This document shows positions 41,289 through 50,167 of a stretch of 64,000 nt of DNA, in pieces (within the stretch, counting starts at the first letter, position 1; the number at the start of each line of letters is the position of its first letter). The position numbers and the translations under genes were made by a program. The stretch lies in contig NZ_LQOU01000051.1 in assembly GCF_002102155.1 (NCBI RefSeq), positions 186,001-250,000 on the forward strand, written 5' to 3'. Source of the DNA: Mycobacterium europaeum. Lineage in GTDB: Bacteria > Actinomycetota > Actinomycetes > Mycobacteriales > Mycobacteriaceae. The notes under the pieces were generated by a model that worked only from the letters and a program-made list of their open reading frames with translations, was not told the origin of the DNA and ran no database searches.

Positions 41289-42371
41289 GTGTCTGCAGTA
41301 CCTGCACCCGATACCGGACCCGACGCGGGCGCCGTTTGGCATTACGGCGATCCGCTGGGCGAGCAGCGCGCGGCCGAGACCGGCGCGGTAGTGGTGGACC
41401 GCTCGCACCGCGCCGTGCTCACCCTGATCGGTGGGGACCGCCAGAAATGGCTGCACAGCATCTCCACCCAACACGTCAGCGACCTCCCCGAGGGCGCCAG
41501 CACGCAGAACCTCAGCCTCGACGGCCAAGGGCGCGTCGAGGACCACTGGATCCAAACCGAACTCGGCGGCACCACCTACCTCGACACCGAACCGTGGCGG
41601 GGCGAACCGCTGCTGGCCTATCTGCGCAAAATGGTGTTCTGGTCGGACGTCTCCCCGGCAGCCGCCGACCTGGCCGTGCTCTCGCTGTTGGGTCCGCGCC
41701 TGGCCGACCGGGCGGTGCTCGATGCGCTCGGCCTGGACGCCCTGCCCGCCGAGCTGACGGCGGTTCCGCTTGCCGGCGGTGGCTTCGTGCGCCGGATGCC
41801 CGGCGCCCCCGCCGGACAGATCGAACTCGATCTGCTGGTCCCGCGCGACGACTCCGCCCGGTGGCAGGAACGTCTGGCGCAGGCCGGTCTGCGACCCGCC
41901 GGGGTCTGGGCCTACGAAGCGCACCGGGTCGCGGCGCTGCGGCCGCGACTGGGCGTCGACACCGACGAGCGCACGATTCCGCACGAGGTGGGGTGGATCG
42001 GCTCCGCGGTTCACCTGGACAAGGGCTGTTACCGGGGGCAGGAGACGGTCGCCCGCGTGCACAACCTCGGTAAACCGCCCCGGATGCTTGTGCTGTTGCA
42101 CCTCGACGGCTCAGTGGAGCGGCCGTCGACGGGTGACCCGGTGCTCGCCGGCGGTCGCGCCATCGGCCGCCTCGGCACCGTGGTGGATCACGTGGACCTC
42201 GGGCCCGTGGCCCTGGCGCTGGTGAAGCGCGGGGTGCCGGCCGGCACCGAGCTGGCGACCGGTCCGCAGGGCGCGGTGGCTGCGGTGATCGACGCCGATT
42301 CGTTGCCGCCGACGGAACAGATCGGTGCGGGACGGCTGGCCGTTGAACGGCTGCGGGGCGGTGCGAGATAA
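41289..42371 (+). CDS. ygfZ: YgfZ/GcvT-like folate-binding protein
   Basis: The 360-residue protein (Rv0811c counterpart) has the GcvT fold and the YgfZ signature KGCYRGQETVARVHNLGKPPR near 237, whose Cys is needed for function. YgfZ proteins use tetrahydrofolate to help assembly or repair of iron-sulfur enzymes. LIGGDRQKWLHSISTQHVSDLPEG near 46 is also family-typical. GTG at 41289 is the start. It is divergent from pabC (a folate gene), which fits the folate requirement. Confidence 0.92.
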   Translation: MSAVPAPDTGPDAGAVWHYGDPLGEQRAAETGAVVVDRSHRAVLTLIGGDRQKWLHSISTQHVSDLPEGASTQNLSLDGQGRVEDHWIQTELGGTTYLDTEPWRGEPLLAYLRKMVFWSDVSPAAADLAVLSLLGPRLADRAVLDALGLDALPAELTAVPLAGGGFVRRMPGAPAGQIELDLLVPRDDSARWQERLAQAGLRPAGVWAYEAHRVAALRPRLGVDTDERTIPHEVGWIGSAVHLDKGCYRGQETVARVHNLGKPPRMLVLLHLDGSVERPSTGDPVLAGGRAIGRLGTVVDHVDLGPVALALVKRGVPAGTELATGPQGAVAAVIDADSLPPTEQIGAGRLAVERLRGGAR

Positions 42372-42515
42372 TCGTCGATGACGTCCGCCACAGCGGCAGG
42401 GGGCACCGACGCCCGACCGCAAGGCACGGTAAACTGTCGGCAGGACAATAACGACACCAGGAGATCGGAGCCGCCTGATTCGGGCCGCTCCGTTATTGCG
42501 CGAGGGGGTTCCCCC

Positions 42516-42695
42516 ATGGGCCGCGGCCGGGCTAAGGCAAAGCAGACCAAGGTTGCTCGAGAACTCAAATACAGTTCTCCGCAGACCGACTTTCAGCGGC
42601 TTCAGCGCGAACTGTCGGGCGGTGAGGAAACCGCCGAGCTGGAGGACGATGGCGCCGGCGACTCCTGGGAAGACAGCGACGACTGGCGCCGCTGA
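42516..42695 (+). CDS. DUF3073 small basic-acidic protein
   Basis: The 59-residue protein begins MGRGRAKAKQTKVARELKY, the highly conserved start of the actinobacterial DUF3073 family (Rv0810c counterpart). It ends in an acidic tail (DDGAGDSWEDSDDW). The basic start may contact nucleic acid. The function is unknown. A longer in-frame start at 42378 lacks conservation. It converges on purM, and a perfect hairpin lies between them. Confidence 0.88.
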   Translation: MGRGRAKAKQTKVARELKYSSPQTDFQRLQRELSGGEETAELEDDGAGDSWEDSDDWRR

Positions 42696-42712
42696 CACTC
42701 ACCGCGCCAATG

Positions 42713-42736
42713 CCGGCGCAATCCGCCTTGCGCCGG
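42713..42736. terminator. Bidirectional terminator between DUF3073 gene and purM
   Basis: CCGGCGCAA (42713-42721) and TTGCGCCGG (42728-42736) form a perfect 9-bp stem with a 6-base loop TCCGCC. The convergent position 18 bp after one stop and 22 bp before the other makes a shared terminator likely. Confidence 0.65.
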
Positions 42737-42757
42737 GGCTGACCCGGCTTCGGCCGT

Positions 42758-43852
42758 TTAAAACCTCGGGTGCTGTCCGACGAGCTTTGCCAGCGGGCCT
42801 TCTTTACCGCCCTTGCACACAGTCCCCAACACCCAGCAGTCCAAGTGGCGGGCCGTCAAGATGGCCAGGGCACGGTCGGTGTCCTCGGGCGCGACCACGG
42901 CGACCATGCCCACGCCCATGTTGAACGTCTTCTCCATCTCCTCCCGCGTCACCCGACCACGCTGGGCGATCATGGCGAACACGGGTGCGGGCGTCCAGGT
43001 CCCCCGGTCGATCTCGGCGACCAGGCCGTGCGGGATGACGCGTTGCAGGTTGCCGGCCAGCCCACCTCCGGTGACATGGCAGAACGTGCGGACATGGGTC
43101 TCGGCGGCCAGCGCCAGGCAGTCTTTGGCGTAGATCCGCGTCGGCTCCAACAGCTCTTCGCCCAGAGTCCGACCGAACTCCTCGACGTAGCCGGCCAGGT
43201 TCATCCGGTCGATCTCGAGTAGCACCGCGCGGGCCAGCGAGTAGCCATTGGAATGCAGGCCGGAGGATCCCATCGCGATGATCGTGTCGCCGGGTTTGAC
43301 GCGATCGGGTCCCAGCACGTCGTCGGCCTCGACGACGCCGACGCCCGTAGCCGAGATGTCGTAGTGGTCGGGTTCCATCAGACCCGGGTGCTCGGCGGTT
43401 TCGCCGCCGAGCAGCGCGCAGCCGGCACGCACGCATCCCTCGGCGATGCCCGCCACGATCGCGCTGAGGCGTTCCGGTACCGTCCGGCCCACCGCGATGT
43501 AGTCCTGCAGAAACAGCGGCTCGGCGCCGCAGACCACGAGGTCGTCGACCACCATCGCGACCAGGTCCAGCCCGACGGTGTCGTGCTTGTCCATCGCCTG
43601 GGCCACCGCCAGCTTGGTTCCCACGCCGTCGGTGGACGCCGCCAGCAGGGGTTCGCGGTAGTCGTTGCGCAAAGCGAACAACCCGGCGAACCCGCCCAGG
43701 CCGCCCCGCACCTCGGGTCTGGTGGCCTTCGTCGCCAGCGGCTTGAACATCTCCACGGCGCGGTCGCCGGCCTCGATGTCCACCCCGGCCGATGCGTAGG
43801 TGATGCCGTGGCTGCCCGGGTTGCGTCCGGGGCTTTTTCCGGGATCCGTCAT
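42758..43852 (-). CDS. purM: Phosphoribosylformylglycinamidine cyclo-ligase
   Basis: The 364-residue enzyme carries out the fifth step of purine synthesis, ATP-dependent closure of FGAM to AIR. Family blocks are GFAGLFAL near 52, STDGVGTKLAVAQAM near 72, VVCGAEPLFLQDYIAVG near 101, GGETAEHPGLM near 139, GDTIIAMGSSGLHSNGYSLAR near 174 and CHVTGGGLAGNLQRVIP near 256. The ATG at 43852 was chosen. The open frame continues upstream but runs antiphase through purF and is not coding. It is 71 bp downstream of purF on the same strand. Confidence 0.96.
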   Translation of the reverse strand: MTDPGKSPGRNPGSHGITYASAGVDIEAGDRAVEMFKPLATKATRPEVRGGLGGFAGLFALRNDYREPLLAASTDGVGTKLAVAQAMDKHDTVGLDLVAMVVDDLVVCGAEPLFLQDYIAVGRTVPERLSAIVAGIAEGCVRAGCALLGGETAEHPGLMEPDHYDISATGVGVVEADDVLGPDRVKPGDTIIAMGSSGLHSNGYSLARAVLLEIDRMNLAGYVEEFGRTLGEELLEPTRIYAKDCLALAAETHVRTFCHVTGGGLAGNLQRVIPHGLVAEIDRGTWTPAPVFAMIAQRGRVTREEMEKTFNMGVGMVAVVAPEDTDRALAILTARHLDCWVLGTVCKGGKEGPLAKLVGQHPRF

Positions 43853-43923
43853 CGCGATAAAGGCTACCGGGCGCCGCCGACCGCCGTGATCAAACGTGGT
43901 GGAAGCGGCGCACCGGACGTCCG

Positions 43924-45450
43924 TCAGTGGACGATCGGGACTTCGTCGGGAGCCAGATCGTCGAGCCCGGCTCCGCGCGCGGCGTTGACGAGCATGTGCT
44001 CGATGACGTTCTTGCCCAGGGCCGTCTCCTCGGGCAGCTCGATCGGATACCGGCCGTCGAAGCAGGCGGTGCACAGCCGCGACGCGGGTTGTTCGGACGC
44101 CGCGACCAGGCCCCGCAACGAGATGTAGCCAAGGGAGTCGGCGCCGATGGCGTGCCGCACCGCTTCGAGCATTTCCTCTTTGTCCTGCACGGCATTTGCG
44201 ATCAGCTCGGCCGGCGACGGGAAGTCGATGCCGTAGAAGCACGGCCATTTCACGGGCGGCGACGCGATCCGCACGTGGACTTCGACGGCCCCGGCCTCGC
44301 GCAGCATGCGCAGCAGCGCACGCTGGGTGTTCCCGCGCACGATCGAGTCGTCGACGACGATGAGCCGCTTGCCGCGGATCACCTCGCGAAGTGGGTTGAG
44401 CTTCAGCCGGATACCGAGCTGGCGGATGGTCTGGGACGGCTGGATGAAGGTCCGCCCGACGTAGGCGTTCTTCATCAGACCCTGCCCGTACGGAATGCCG
44501 GACTCCTGCGCGTATCCGACCGCGGCGGGGGTGCCCGACTCCGGGACGCCGATCACCAGGTCGGCTTCGACCGGACATTCGCGGGCCAGCCGGCGGCCGA
44601 TCTCGACCCGGGTGGCGTGCACGGACCGGCCGGCCAGTGTGCTGTCCGGGCGCGCCAGGTAGACGTACTCGAAGACGCAGCCCTTGGGGGTGGGGCTGGC
44701 GAAGCGCGTGGAGCGCACCCCGTCGGCGTCGATCGCCAGCAGTTCGCCGGGCTCGATGTCGCGGACGAACGACGCGCCGACGATGTCGAGGGCCGCCGTC
44801 TCGGAGGCCACCACCCAGCCGCGGTCCAGCCGGCCGAGTGAAAGGGGCCGCACGCCGTGCGGATCGCGGCACGCATACAGCGTGTTCTCGTCCATGAAGG
44901 TCAGGCAGAACGCGCCCCGCACCGTGGGCAGCAGGTCCAGCGCGGCCTGCTCGAGGGTGGAATCCGCCGCGCCGTGCGCGAGCAGCGCGCCCAGGATGTC
45001 CGAGTCCGTCGTCGCGGGGGCGGGGCAGCGCCGGGCGATCAGACCCGCGTCGCGGGCACGGGCGGCCAGCTCGGCGGTGTTGACCAGATTTCCGTTGTGC
45101 CCCAGGGCGACGCCGGTGCCGGCGGCGGTGTTGCGGAACACCGGCTGTGCGTTCTCCCAGGTGGTGTCGCCGGTGGTGGAGTAGCGGCAATGGCCGATGG
45201 CCACGTGGCCCGGCATCGCCGCCAGCGTCTGCTCGTCGAACACCTGGCTGACCAAGCCCAGGTCTTTGAAGACGAGCACCTGTGACCCATCGGCGACGGC
45301 GATGCCCGCGGCTTCCTGCCCGCGATGCTGCAGCGCGTACAGGCCGTAATAGGTGAGCTTTGCGACGTCCTCGCCCGGGGCCCAGACCCCAAATACGCCA
45401 CACTCTTCACGTGGGGAGTTCAGGTCCTGCTCGGGTTCCTGGATGGTCAC
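43924..45450 (-). CDS. purF: Amidophosphoribosyltransferase
   Basis: The 508-residue enzyme makes phosphoribosylamine from PRPP and glutamine, the first step of purine synthesis. A short propeptide (1-16) precedes the nucleophile Cys17 in REECGVFGVWAPGE. YALQHRGQEAAGIAV and the PRPP loop LIVVDDSIVRGNTQRALLRMLREAGA near 363 follow. Conserved cysteines CPVE and CTACFDGRYPIELP suggest the iron-sulfur form, as in Bacillus. GTG at 45450 is the start. It is in an operon with purM. Confidence 0.96.
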   Translation of the reverse strand: MTIQEPEQDLNSPREECGVFGVWAPGEDVAKLTYYGLYALQHRGQEAAGIAVADGSQVLVFKDLGLVSQVFDEQTLAAMPGHVAIGHCRYSTTGDTTWENAQPVFRNTAAGTGVALGHNGNLVNTAELAARARDAGLIARRCPAPATTDSDILGALLAHGAADSTLEQAALDLLPTVRGAFCLTFMDENTLYACRDPHGVRPLSLGRLDRGWVVASETAALDIVGASFVRDIEPGELLAIDADGVRSTRFASPTPKGCVFEYVYLARPDSTLAGRSVHATRVEIGRRLARECPVEADLVIGVPESGTPAAVGYAQESGIPYGQGLMKNAYVGRTFIQPSQTIRQLGIRLKLNPLREVIRGKRLIVVDDSIVRGNTQRALLRMLREAGAVEVHVRIASPPVKWPCFYGIDFPSPAELIANAVQDKEEMLEAVRHAIGADSLGYISLRGLVAASEQPASRLCTACFDGRYPIELPEETALGKNVIEHMLVNAARGAGLDDLAPDEVPIVH

Positions 45451-45588
45451 AATTGGGGGGCTCCCTGGGGAACGGTTGGTGACGTAACGGAGTCTACGGG
45501 TCCGACGCCCGCGACCGCGAATTAACAGCGCGTGTTGAGCGGCGAAAATTCCCGCCTCCGACTGTAAAGCTGCAGCTCACGGTTATAT

Positions 45589-45978
45589 TCAGCTGAGGTC
45601 GGACAGGGGCAGACAGTGTTGGATCTCACCGGCCCGAGAGCCGGAGAGGCTCAGCGCGCCGGTGTCCTTCGCCCGCTGGAAGGACAACTGCCCGGTCGCC
45701 AGCAGCAACCACGTCCGCGGATCGGTCTCCACCACGTTGGGCGGCGTGCCACGGGTGTGCCTGGGCCCGGCGATGCACTGCACCGCGACGAAGGGCGGAA
45801 TCCGCACCTCGACGCTGGCACCGGGTGCAACAGCGGCCAGGGTGCGGGCGGTGAGCCGGACGGCGGTGCCGAGGCTCTCGCGGTCGGGGGCCGGCCGGGA
45901 TTCGTCGCGAAGCCAGTCCGCGACGTCCAACACGGCCTGCCGAGTCTTCGCCGGATCGGCCTTTTGGCGGGCGGCCAT
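45589..45978 (-). CDS. Sterol-carrier-like conserved protein (Rv0807 type)
   Basis: The 129-residue protein matches the Rv0807 type, often labelled a sterol carrier family protein of actinobacteria. VRIPPFVAVQCIAGPRHTRGTPPNVVETDPRTWLLLATGQLSF near 61 is the conserved core. It is located upstream of purF on the same strand with a 138-bp gap. No catalytic motif is visible. The name rests on family labels rather than evidence of lipid binding. It is divergent from the MCE gene with only 19 bp between the two starts. Confidence 0.85.
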   Translation of the reverse strand: MAARQKADPAKTRQAVLDVADWLRDESRPAPDRESLGTAVRLTARTLAAVAPGASVEVRIPPFVAVQCIAGPRHTRGTPPNVVETDPRTWLLLATGQLSFQRAKDTGALSLSGSRAGEIQHCLPLSDLS

Positions 45979-45997
45979 ACCCTAGGGTCTCAAACTC

Positions 45998-47212
45998 ATG
46001 GAGCGTCGGCGCGTGCGGCGCGGGCCACCGTACAAGTCCGTCGGGCTCGTGACGGTGGTCATCATGGGGCTGGTCGGGTCGCTGCTGTACCTGCAGTTCC
46101 GGGGTGACCTCACGCCGACGACGAAGCTCACCATGGTGGCCGACCGGGCCGGCTTGATCCTGGACCCCGGCTCGAAGGTCACCTACAACGGGGTCCAGAT
46201 CGGCCGGGTGGCCGGCATTTCCGAGATCACCCGTGGCGGCAAGCCGGCCGCCAAGCTGGTGCTCGACATCACCCCCAGGTATCTCAACCGGATCCCGGCC
46301 AACGTGGCGGCCAGCATCAAGGCGACCACGGTGTTCGGCAATAAGTACGTCGCGCTGAGCCCGCCGCCCCGCCCCGCGCCGCAACCGATCACACCGGCGA
46401 CGGTGATCGAGGCGACGTCGGTGACCACCGAGTTCAACACCGTGTTCGAGACGCTCGTCTCGATCGCGGAGAAGGTGGACCCGGTCAAGTTGAACCTGAC
46501 GCTCGGCGCGGCCGCGCAAGCCCTGACCGGATTGGGCGCGAGGTTCGGCGCCTCTGTGGTCAACGGCAACACGATCCTCGACGACGTGAACCCGCGGATG
46601 GGCGAAATCCGCAGCGACGTCGCGCGGTTGGCCGCCCTCGGCGAGGCCTACGCCAACGCCTCACCGGACCTGTGGGCCGCGCTCGACGACGCGGTGACCG
46701 CGGCACGCACGCTCGACCGTCAGCACGTCGATCTGGATGCGGCGTTGCTCGCCGCGGCCGGGCTCGGCGGCACGGGCGCGGACGTCTTCGGCCGCGGCGG
46801 ACCCTACCTCGCGCGGGGGGCCGACGATTTGCTCACCTCCAGCCGGCTGCTCGACGAGTACAGCCCGGAGATCTTCTGCACCATACGCAATTTCGCCGAG
46901 GTCGGTCCCAGGATCCACAACGCCCTCGGCGACAACGGCTACTCCCTGGGCGCGCACGCCGCGGGCGCGATCGCCGGGGCGCCGAATCCGTATATCTGGC
47001 CGGAGAACCTGCCCCGCACCAACGCCAGGGGCGGTCCCGGCGGCCGGCCGGGCTGCTGGCAGACGATCACCCGGCAGCTGTGGCCGGCGCCGTTTCTGGT
47101 CATGGATACCGGCGCAAGCATGGCTCCCTACAACCACTTCGAGCTCGGCTCGCCACTTTTCCTCGAGCACGTGTGGGGCCGCCAGGTGGGCGACTACACC
47201 ATCAATCCCTGA
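45998..47212 (+). CDS. Orphan MCE-family (MlaD-like) protein
   Basis: The 404-residue protein has a basic N-terminus, one transmembrane helix (about 14-33, VGLVTVVIMGLVGSLLYLQF) and an MCE domain (about 38-130) with GLILDPGSKVTYNGVQIGRVAGI. A long helical region and a Cys-containing C-terminal domain resembling MceA follow (EIFCTIRNFAEVGPRIHNALGDNGYSLG). MCE proteins form lipid-transport channels with YrbE permeases, but none is encoded nearby. It sits where M. tuberculosis has Rv0805/cpsY between the Rv0807-like and Rv0804-like genes, so it appears to be an insertion. Its end overlaps the convergent gene by 19 bp. Confidence 0.88.
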   Translation: MERRRVRRGPPYKSVGLVTVVIMGLVGSLLYLQFRGDLTPTTKLTMVADRAGLILDPGSKVTYNGVQIGRVAGISEITRGGKPAAKLVLDITPRYLNRIPANVAASIKATTVFGNKYVALSPPPRPAPQPITPATVIEATSVTTEFNTVFETLVSIAEKVDPVKLNLTLGAAAQALTGLGARFGASVVNGNTILDDVNPRMGEIRSDVARLAALGEAYANASPDLWAALDDAVTAARTLDRQHVDLDAALLAAAGLGGTGADVFGRGGPYLARGADDLLTSSRLLDEYSPEIFCTIRNFAEVGPRIHNALGDNGYSLGAHAAGAIAGAPNPYIWPENLPRTNARGGPGGRPGCWQTITRQLWPAPFLVMDTGASMAPYNHFELGSPLFLEHVWGRQVGDYTINP

Positions 47213-47832
47213 CGCCACCGCACGCTCAGTGCGGCGATCGCGCCGGCCTCGTTGATGGCCAGGTGCACCAGCATGGGCGCGGCGAGGCTGCCGGAGCGGT
47301 CGGCCAGCCAAGCGAACAGCCACCCCGCGGCGCCCGTCACCAGCACGGTGCCCAGCACCGGGTCCCCCGTCACCCGCGCGTCGGCGATATGGGAGAGCCC
47401 AAAGGTCGCCGCCTGCATCAGTTTTCCACCCGCTGCGCCGCAGGCGCCGGAAGCGGCGGTGGCCAGCGCCGCACGGAACGCGGCCTCCTCGGCCCAGACG
47501 GTCCCGACGGGGATCTGCAGCAGCAGCCAGCCGGGCGTTGAGCCGGGTGCCGCACGGCCGGCCATGGACGACCGCACCATCGGCACCGTCGTCGTCGCGG
47601 CGATCACCGTCGCCGCCGCCGCGCCGGTCGCCGATCCCAGCCGCAGCCCCGACCACAGCCGCGGCGGAGATAGCCCCAGCGGTGCGCGCGTCACAAGCAC
47701 CAGCAACCCGGCAGCACCGGCCTGTAGCGTCGTCCGCCAAGCCGTGGGCAGTCGCGGGCCGACGAAGCTCCAGCCGACCAGGGCGGCGGCCAACAAGAAG
47801 GCACGGGCCCAACGAAAGCCGCTGTCACTCAT
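47194..47832 (-). CDS. CPBP-family intramembrane metalloprotease-like protein
   Basis: The 212-residue membrane protein (Rv0804 counterpart) has several hydrophobic helices and the CPBP/Abi (Rce1-like) motifs: WAEEAAFRAAL near 114 (EExxxR), FGLSHIAD near 143 and HLAINEAGA near 187. The family includes CAAX-like proteases that process lipidated or membrane peptides, and bacteriocin-immunity proteins. It lies 19 bp after purL on the same strand, so it is probably co-transcribed. The substrate is unknown. Confidence 0.85.
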   Translation of the reverse strand: MSDSGFRWARAFLLAAALVGWSFVGPRLPTAWRTTLQAGAAGLLVLVTRAPLGLSPPRLWSGLRLGSATGAAAATVIAATTTVPMVRSSMAGRAAPGSTPGWLLLQIPVGTVWAEEAAFRAALATAASGACGAAGGKLMQAATFGLSHIADARVTGDPVLGTVLVTGAAGWLFAWLADRSGSLAAPMLVHLAINEAGAIAALSVRWRQGLMV

Positions 47833-47851
47833 CAGGATTGTTCGCTACTGC

Positions 47852-50149
47852 TCATCCGAACAGGCGAGGCAGCACCGCCTCGGACGTCTCACGCAGTTCG
47901 GCCAGCGACACGGTGAACAGGCCCTGAACTTCGATGGCGTCGGAGGCCTCATCGACGACGCCGATGCGCACCGCGGGCAGTCCGCGCGCCTCGCACATCG
48001 CCCTGAACCGGCTCTCCTCGGTGCGCGGCACCGCCACCAAGACTCGGCCGGCCGACTCGGAGAACAACGCCACGAACGGGTCGGTGCCCTCGGGAAGTAC
48101 GATGCGGCAACCGGTTTCGCCCGCCAGCGCCGCCTCCACGATGGCCTGCGCGAGGCCGCCCTCCGACAGGTCGTGCGCCGCGGACACCAGCCCGTCGCGA
48201 GACGCCGCGCTCAACACCTCGGCGAGCAGCTTTTCGCGTGCCAGATCGACCGCGGGCGGCAACCCACCCAGATGGTCGGCCGTCACCTGCGCCCAGATGG
48301 AACCGTCGAAGTCGTCGCGGGTCTCCCCCAACAGCATCAGGGTCTCGCCGGGTTCGCCGCCCAGGCCGGTGGGGATGCGCCGGGCGACGTCATCGAGCAC
48401 GCCGAGGACGCCGACCACCGGCGTGGGCAGGATTGCCGCAGAGCCGGTCTGGTTGTAGAAGCTGACGTTGCCTCCGGTCACCGGAATACCAAGCGCCGCA
48501 CACCCATCGGCCAATCCCCGCACCGCCTGCGAGAATTGCCACATCACCCCGGGATCTTCCGGGGAGCCGAAATTGAGGCAATTGGTGACCGCGACCGGGG
48601 TGGCGCCGGTGACGGCGACATTGCGGTAGGCCTCGGCCAGCGCGAGTTGCGCCCCGGCGTAGGGATCGAGCAGTGTGTAGCGCCCCGACGCGTCTGTCGA
48701 CAGCGCGATGCCGCGGCCGGTGGTCTCGTCGACCCGGAGCACCCCGCCGTCGGCGTGCTCGGCGAGCACGGTGTTGCCGCGCACGTACCGGTCGTATTGT
48801 TCGGTGATGAAGGCACGGCTGCACAGGTGCGGGCTACCCACCAGCGCAAGCAAAGTCGCACGCAACTCGTCCCCGGTCGCCGGCCGCGGGAGGCGTGTTG
48901 AGCGGTCGGCGTTGAGCGCGTCCTGCGATTCGGGTCGCGCGACCGGCCGCTGGTAGACCGGGCCCTCGTGCGCCACGGTGCGCGGCGGCACGTCGACGAC
49001 CGTCTCGCCGCGCCAGGTGATCCGCAACCGGTCACCGTCGGTGACCTCGCCGATAACCGTGGCCAGCACCTCCCATTTGCGGCACACCGCCAAGAAGGCT
49101 TCGACGTTCTCCGGGGCGACTACGGCGCACATGCGCTCCTGCGACTCGCTGCAGAGCACCTCGGCGGGCGTCATGTCCTTGGCGCGCAGCGGGACGGTGT
49201 CCAGCTCGATCGCCATACCCCCGTCGCCCGCCGACGCTAGTTCCGATGTGGCGCAGGACAATCCGGCCCCACCCAGATCCTGAATGCCGATTACCAGGCC
49301 GGCGGCGTAGAGCTCGAGGCAGCATTCGATGAGCACCTTCTCCATGAAGGGGTCGCCCACTTGCACCGACGGCAGCTTCTTGCGGGATCCCTCGCTGTCG
49401 AACGTGTCCGACGCCAGCACCGACACCCCGCCGATGCCGTCCAGTCCGGTGCGCGCGCCGAAGAGGATGATCTTGTTTCCGGCGCCCGAGGCGAACGCCA
49501 GATGCAGGTCCTCCTGGCGTAACACGCCCACGCACAACGCGTTCACCAACGGGTTGCCGGCGTAGCACGCATCGAAGACCGTCTCGCCGCCGATGTTGGG
49601 CAGCCCCAGCGAGTTGCCGTAGCCGCCGATGCCGCGGACCACCCCGTCGACCACCCGGCGGGTGTCGGGGGCGTCGGCGGCGCCGAACCGAAGCTGGTCC
49701 ATCACCGCGACCGGCCGGGCCCCCATGGCCATGATGTCGCGGACGATCCCGCCGACGCCGGTCGCCGCGCCCTGGTAGGGCTCGACGTAGGACGGGTGAT
49801 TGTGGGACTCGACTTTGAAGGTGACGGCCCAGCCGTCGCCGATGTCCACCACGCCGGCGTTTTCGCCGATGCCGGCCAGCATGCCCGCACGCATGTCGTC
49901 GGTGGTGGTTTCACCGAAGTAGCGCAGGTGAACCTTCGACGACTTGTACGAACAGTGTTCGCTCCACATCACCGAGTACATCGCCAGCTCGGTGTCGGTG
50001 GGCCTGCGGCCCAGGATGTCGCGGATCCGCTGGTACTCGTCGTCTTTGAGCCCCAGCTCGGCGAACGGCTGCGGCTCGTCGGGGCTGGCGGCGGCGTGCT
50101 CGACGGTGTCGATGGTGTGGGTATGCGAGCTCGTCCCGGAGACAGTCAC
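47852..50149 (-). CDS. purL: Phosphoribosylformylglycinamidine synthase II
   Basis: The 765-residue small-type PurL makes FGAM from FGAR with PurQ and PurS. Hallmarks are MWSEHCSYKSSKVHLRYF near 61, GVGGIVRDIMAMGARPVAVMDQLRFG near 123, GNPLVNALCVG, GAGNKIILFGARTGLDGIGG near 223, and GGAGLSCATSELAS near 295. Full length agrees with other mycobacterial PurL. The CPBP gene follows closely. The other pur subunits are not in the window. Confidence 0.96.
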   Translation of the reverse strand: MTVSGTSSHTHTIDTVEHAAASPDEPQPFAELGLKDDEYQRIRDILGRRPTDTELAMYSVMWSEHCSYKSSKVHLRYFGETTTDDMRAGMLAGIGENAGVVDIGDGWAVTFKVESHNHPSYVEPYQGAATGVGGIVRDIMAMGARPVAVMDQLRFGAADAPDTRRVVDGVVRGIGGYGNSLGLPNIGGETVFDACYAGNPLVNALCVGVLRQEDLHLAFASGAGNKIILFGARTGLDGIGGVSVLASDTFDSEGSRKKLPSVQVGDPFMEKVLIECCLELYAAGLVIGIQDLGGAGLSCATSELASAGDGGMAIELDTVPLRAKDMTPAEVLCSESQERMCAVVAPENVEAFLAVCRKWEVLATVIGEVTDGDRLRITWRGETVVDVPPRTVAHEGPVYQRPVARPESQDALNADRSTRLPRPATGDELRATLLALVGSPHLCSRAFITEQYDRYVRGNTVLAEHADGGVLRVDETTGRGIALSTDASGRYTLLDPYAGAQLALAEAYRNVAVTGATPVAVTNCLNFGSPEDPGVMWQFSQAVRGLADGCAALGIPVTGGNVSFYNQTGSAAILPTPVVGVLGVLDDVARRIPTGLGGEPGETLMLLGETRDDFDGSIWAQVTADHLGGLPPAVDLAREKLLAEVLSAASRDGLVSAAHDLSEGGLAQAIVEAALAGETGCRIVLPEGTDPFVALFSESAGRVLVAVPRTEESRFRAMCEARGLPAVRIGVVDEASDAIEVQGLFTVSLAELRETSEAVLPRLFG

Positions 50150-50167
50150 CTGAACAGTGTAAGAGCG

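Noticed and set aside
42758..45403. An 881-codon minus-strand open frame covering purM and running back through purF
   Set aside because: Only its C-terminal 364 codons match PurM. The rest is antiphase to the real purF gene and is Arg/Gly-rich shadow sequence.
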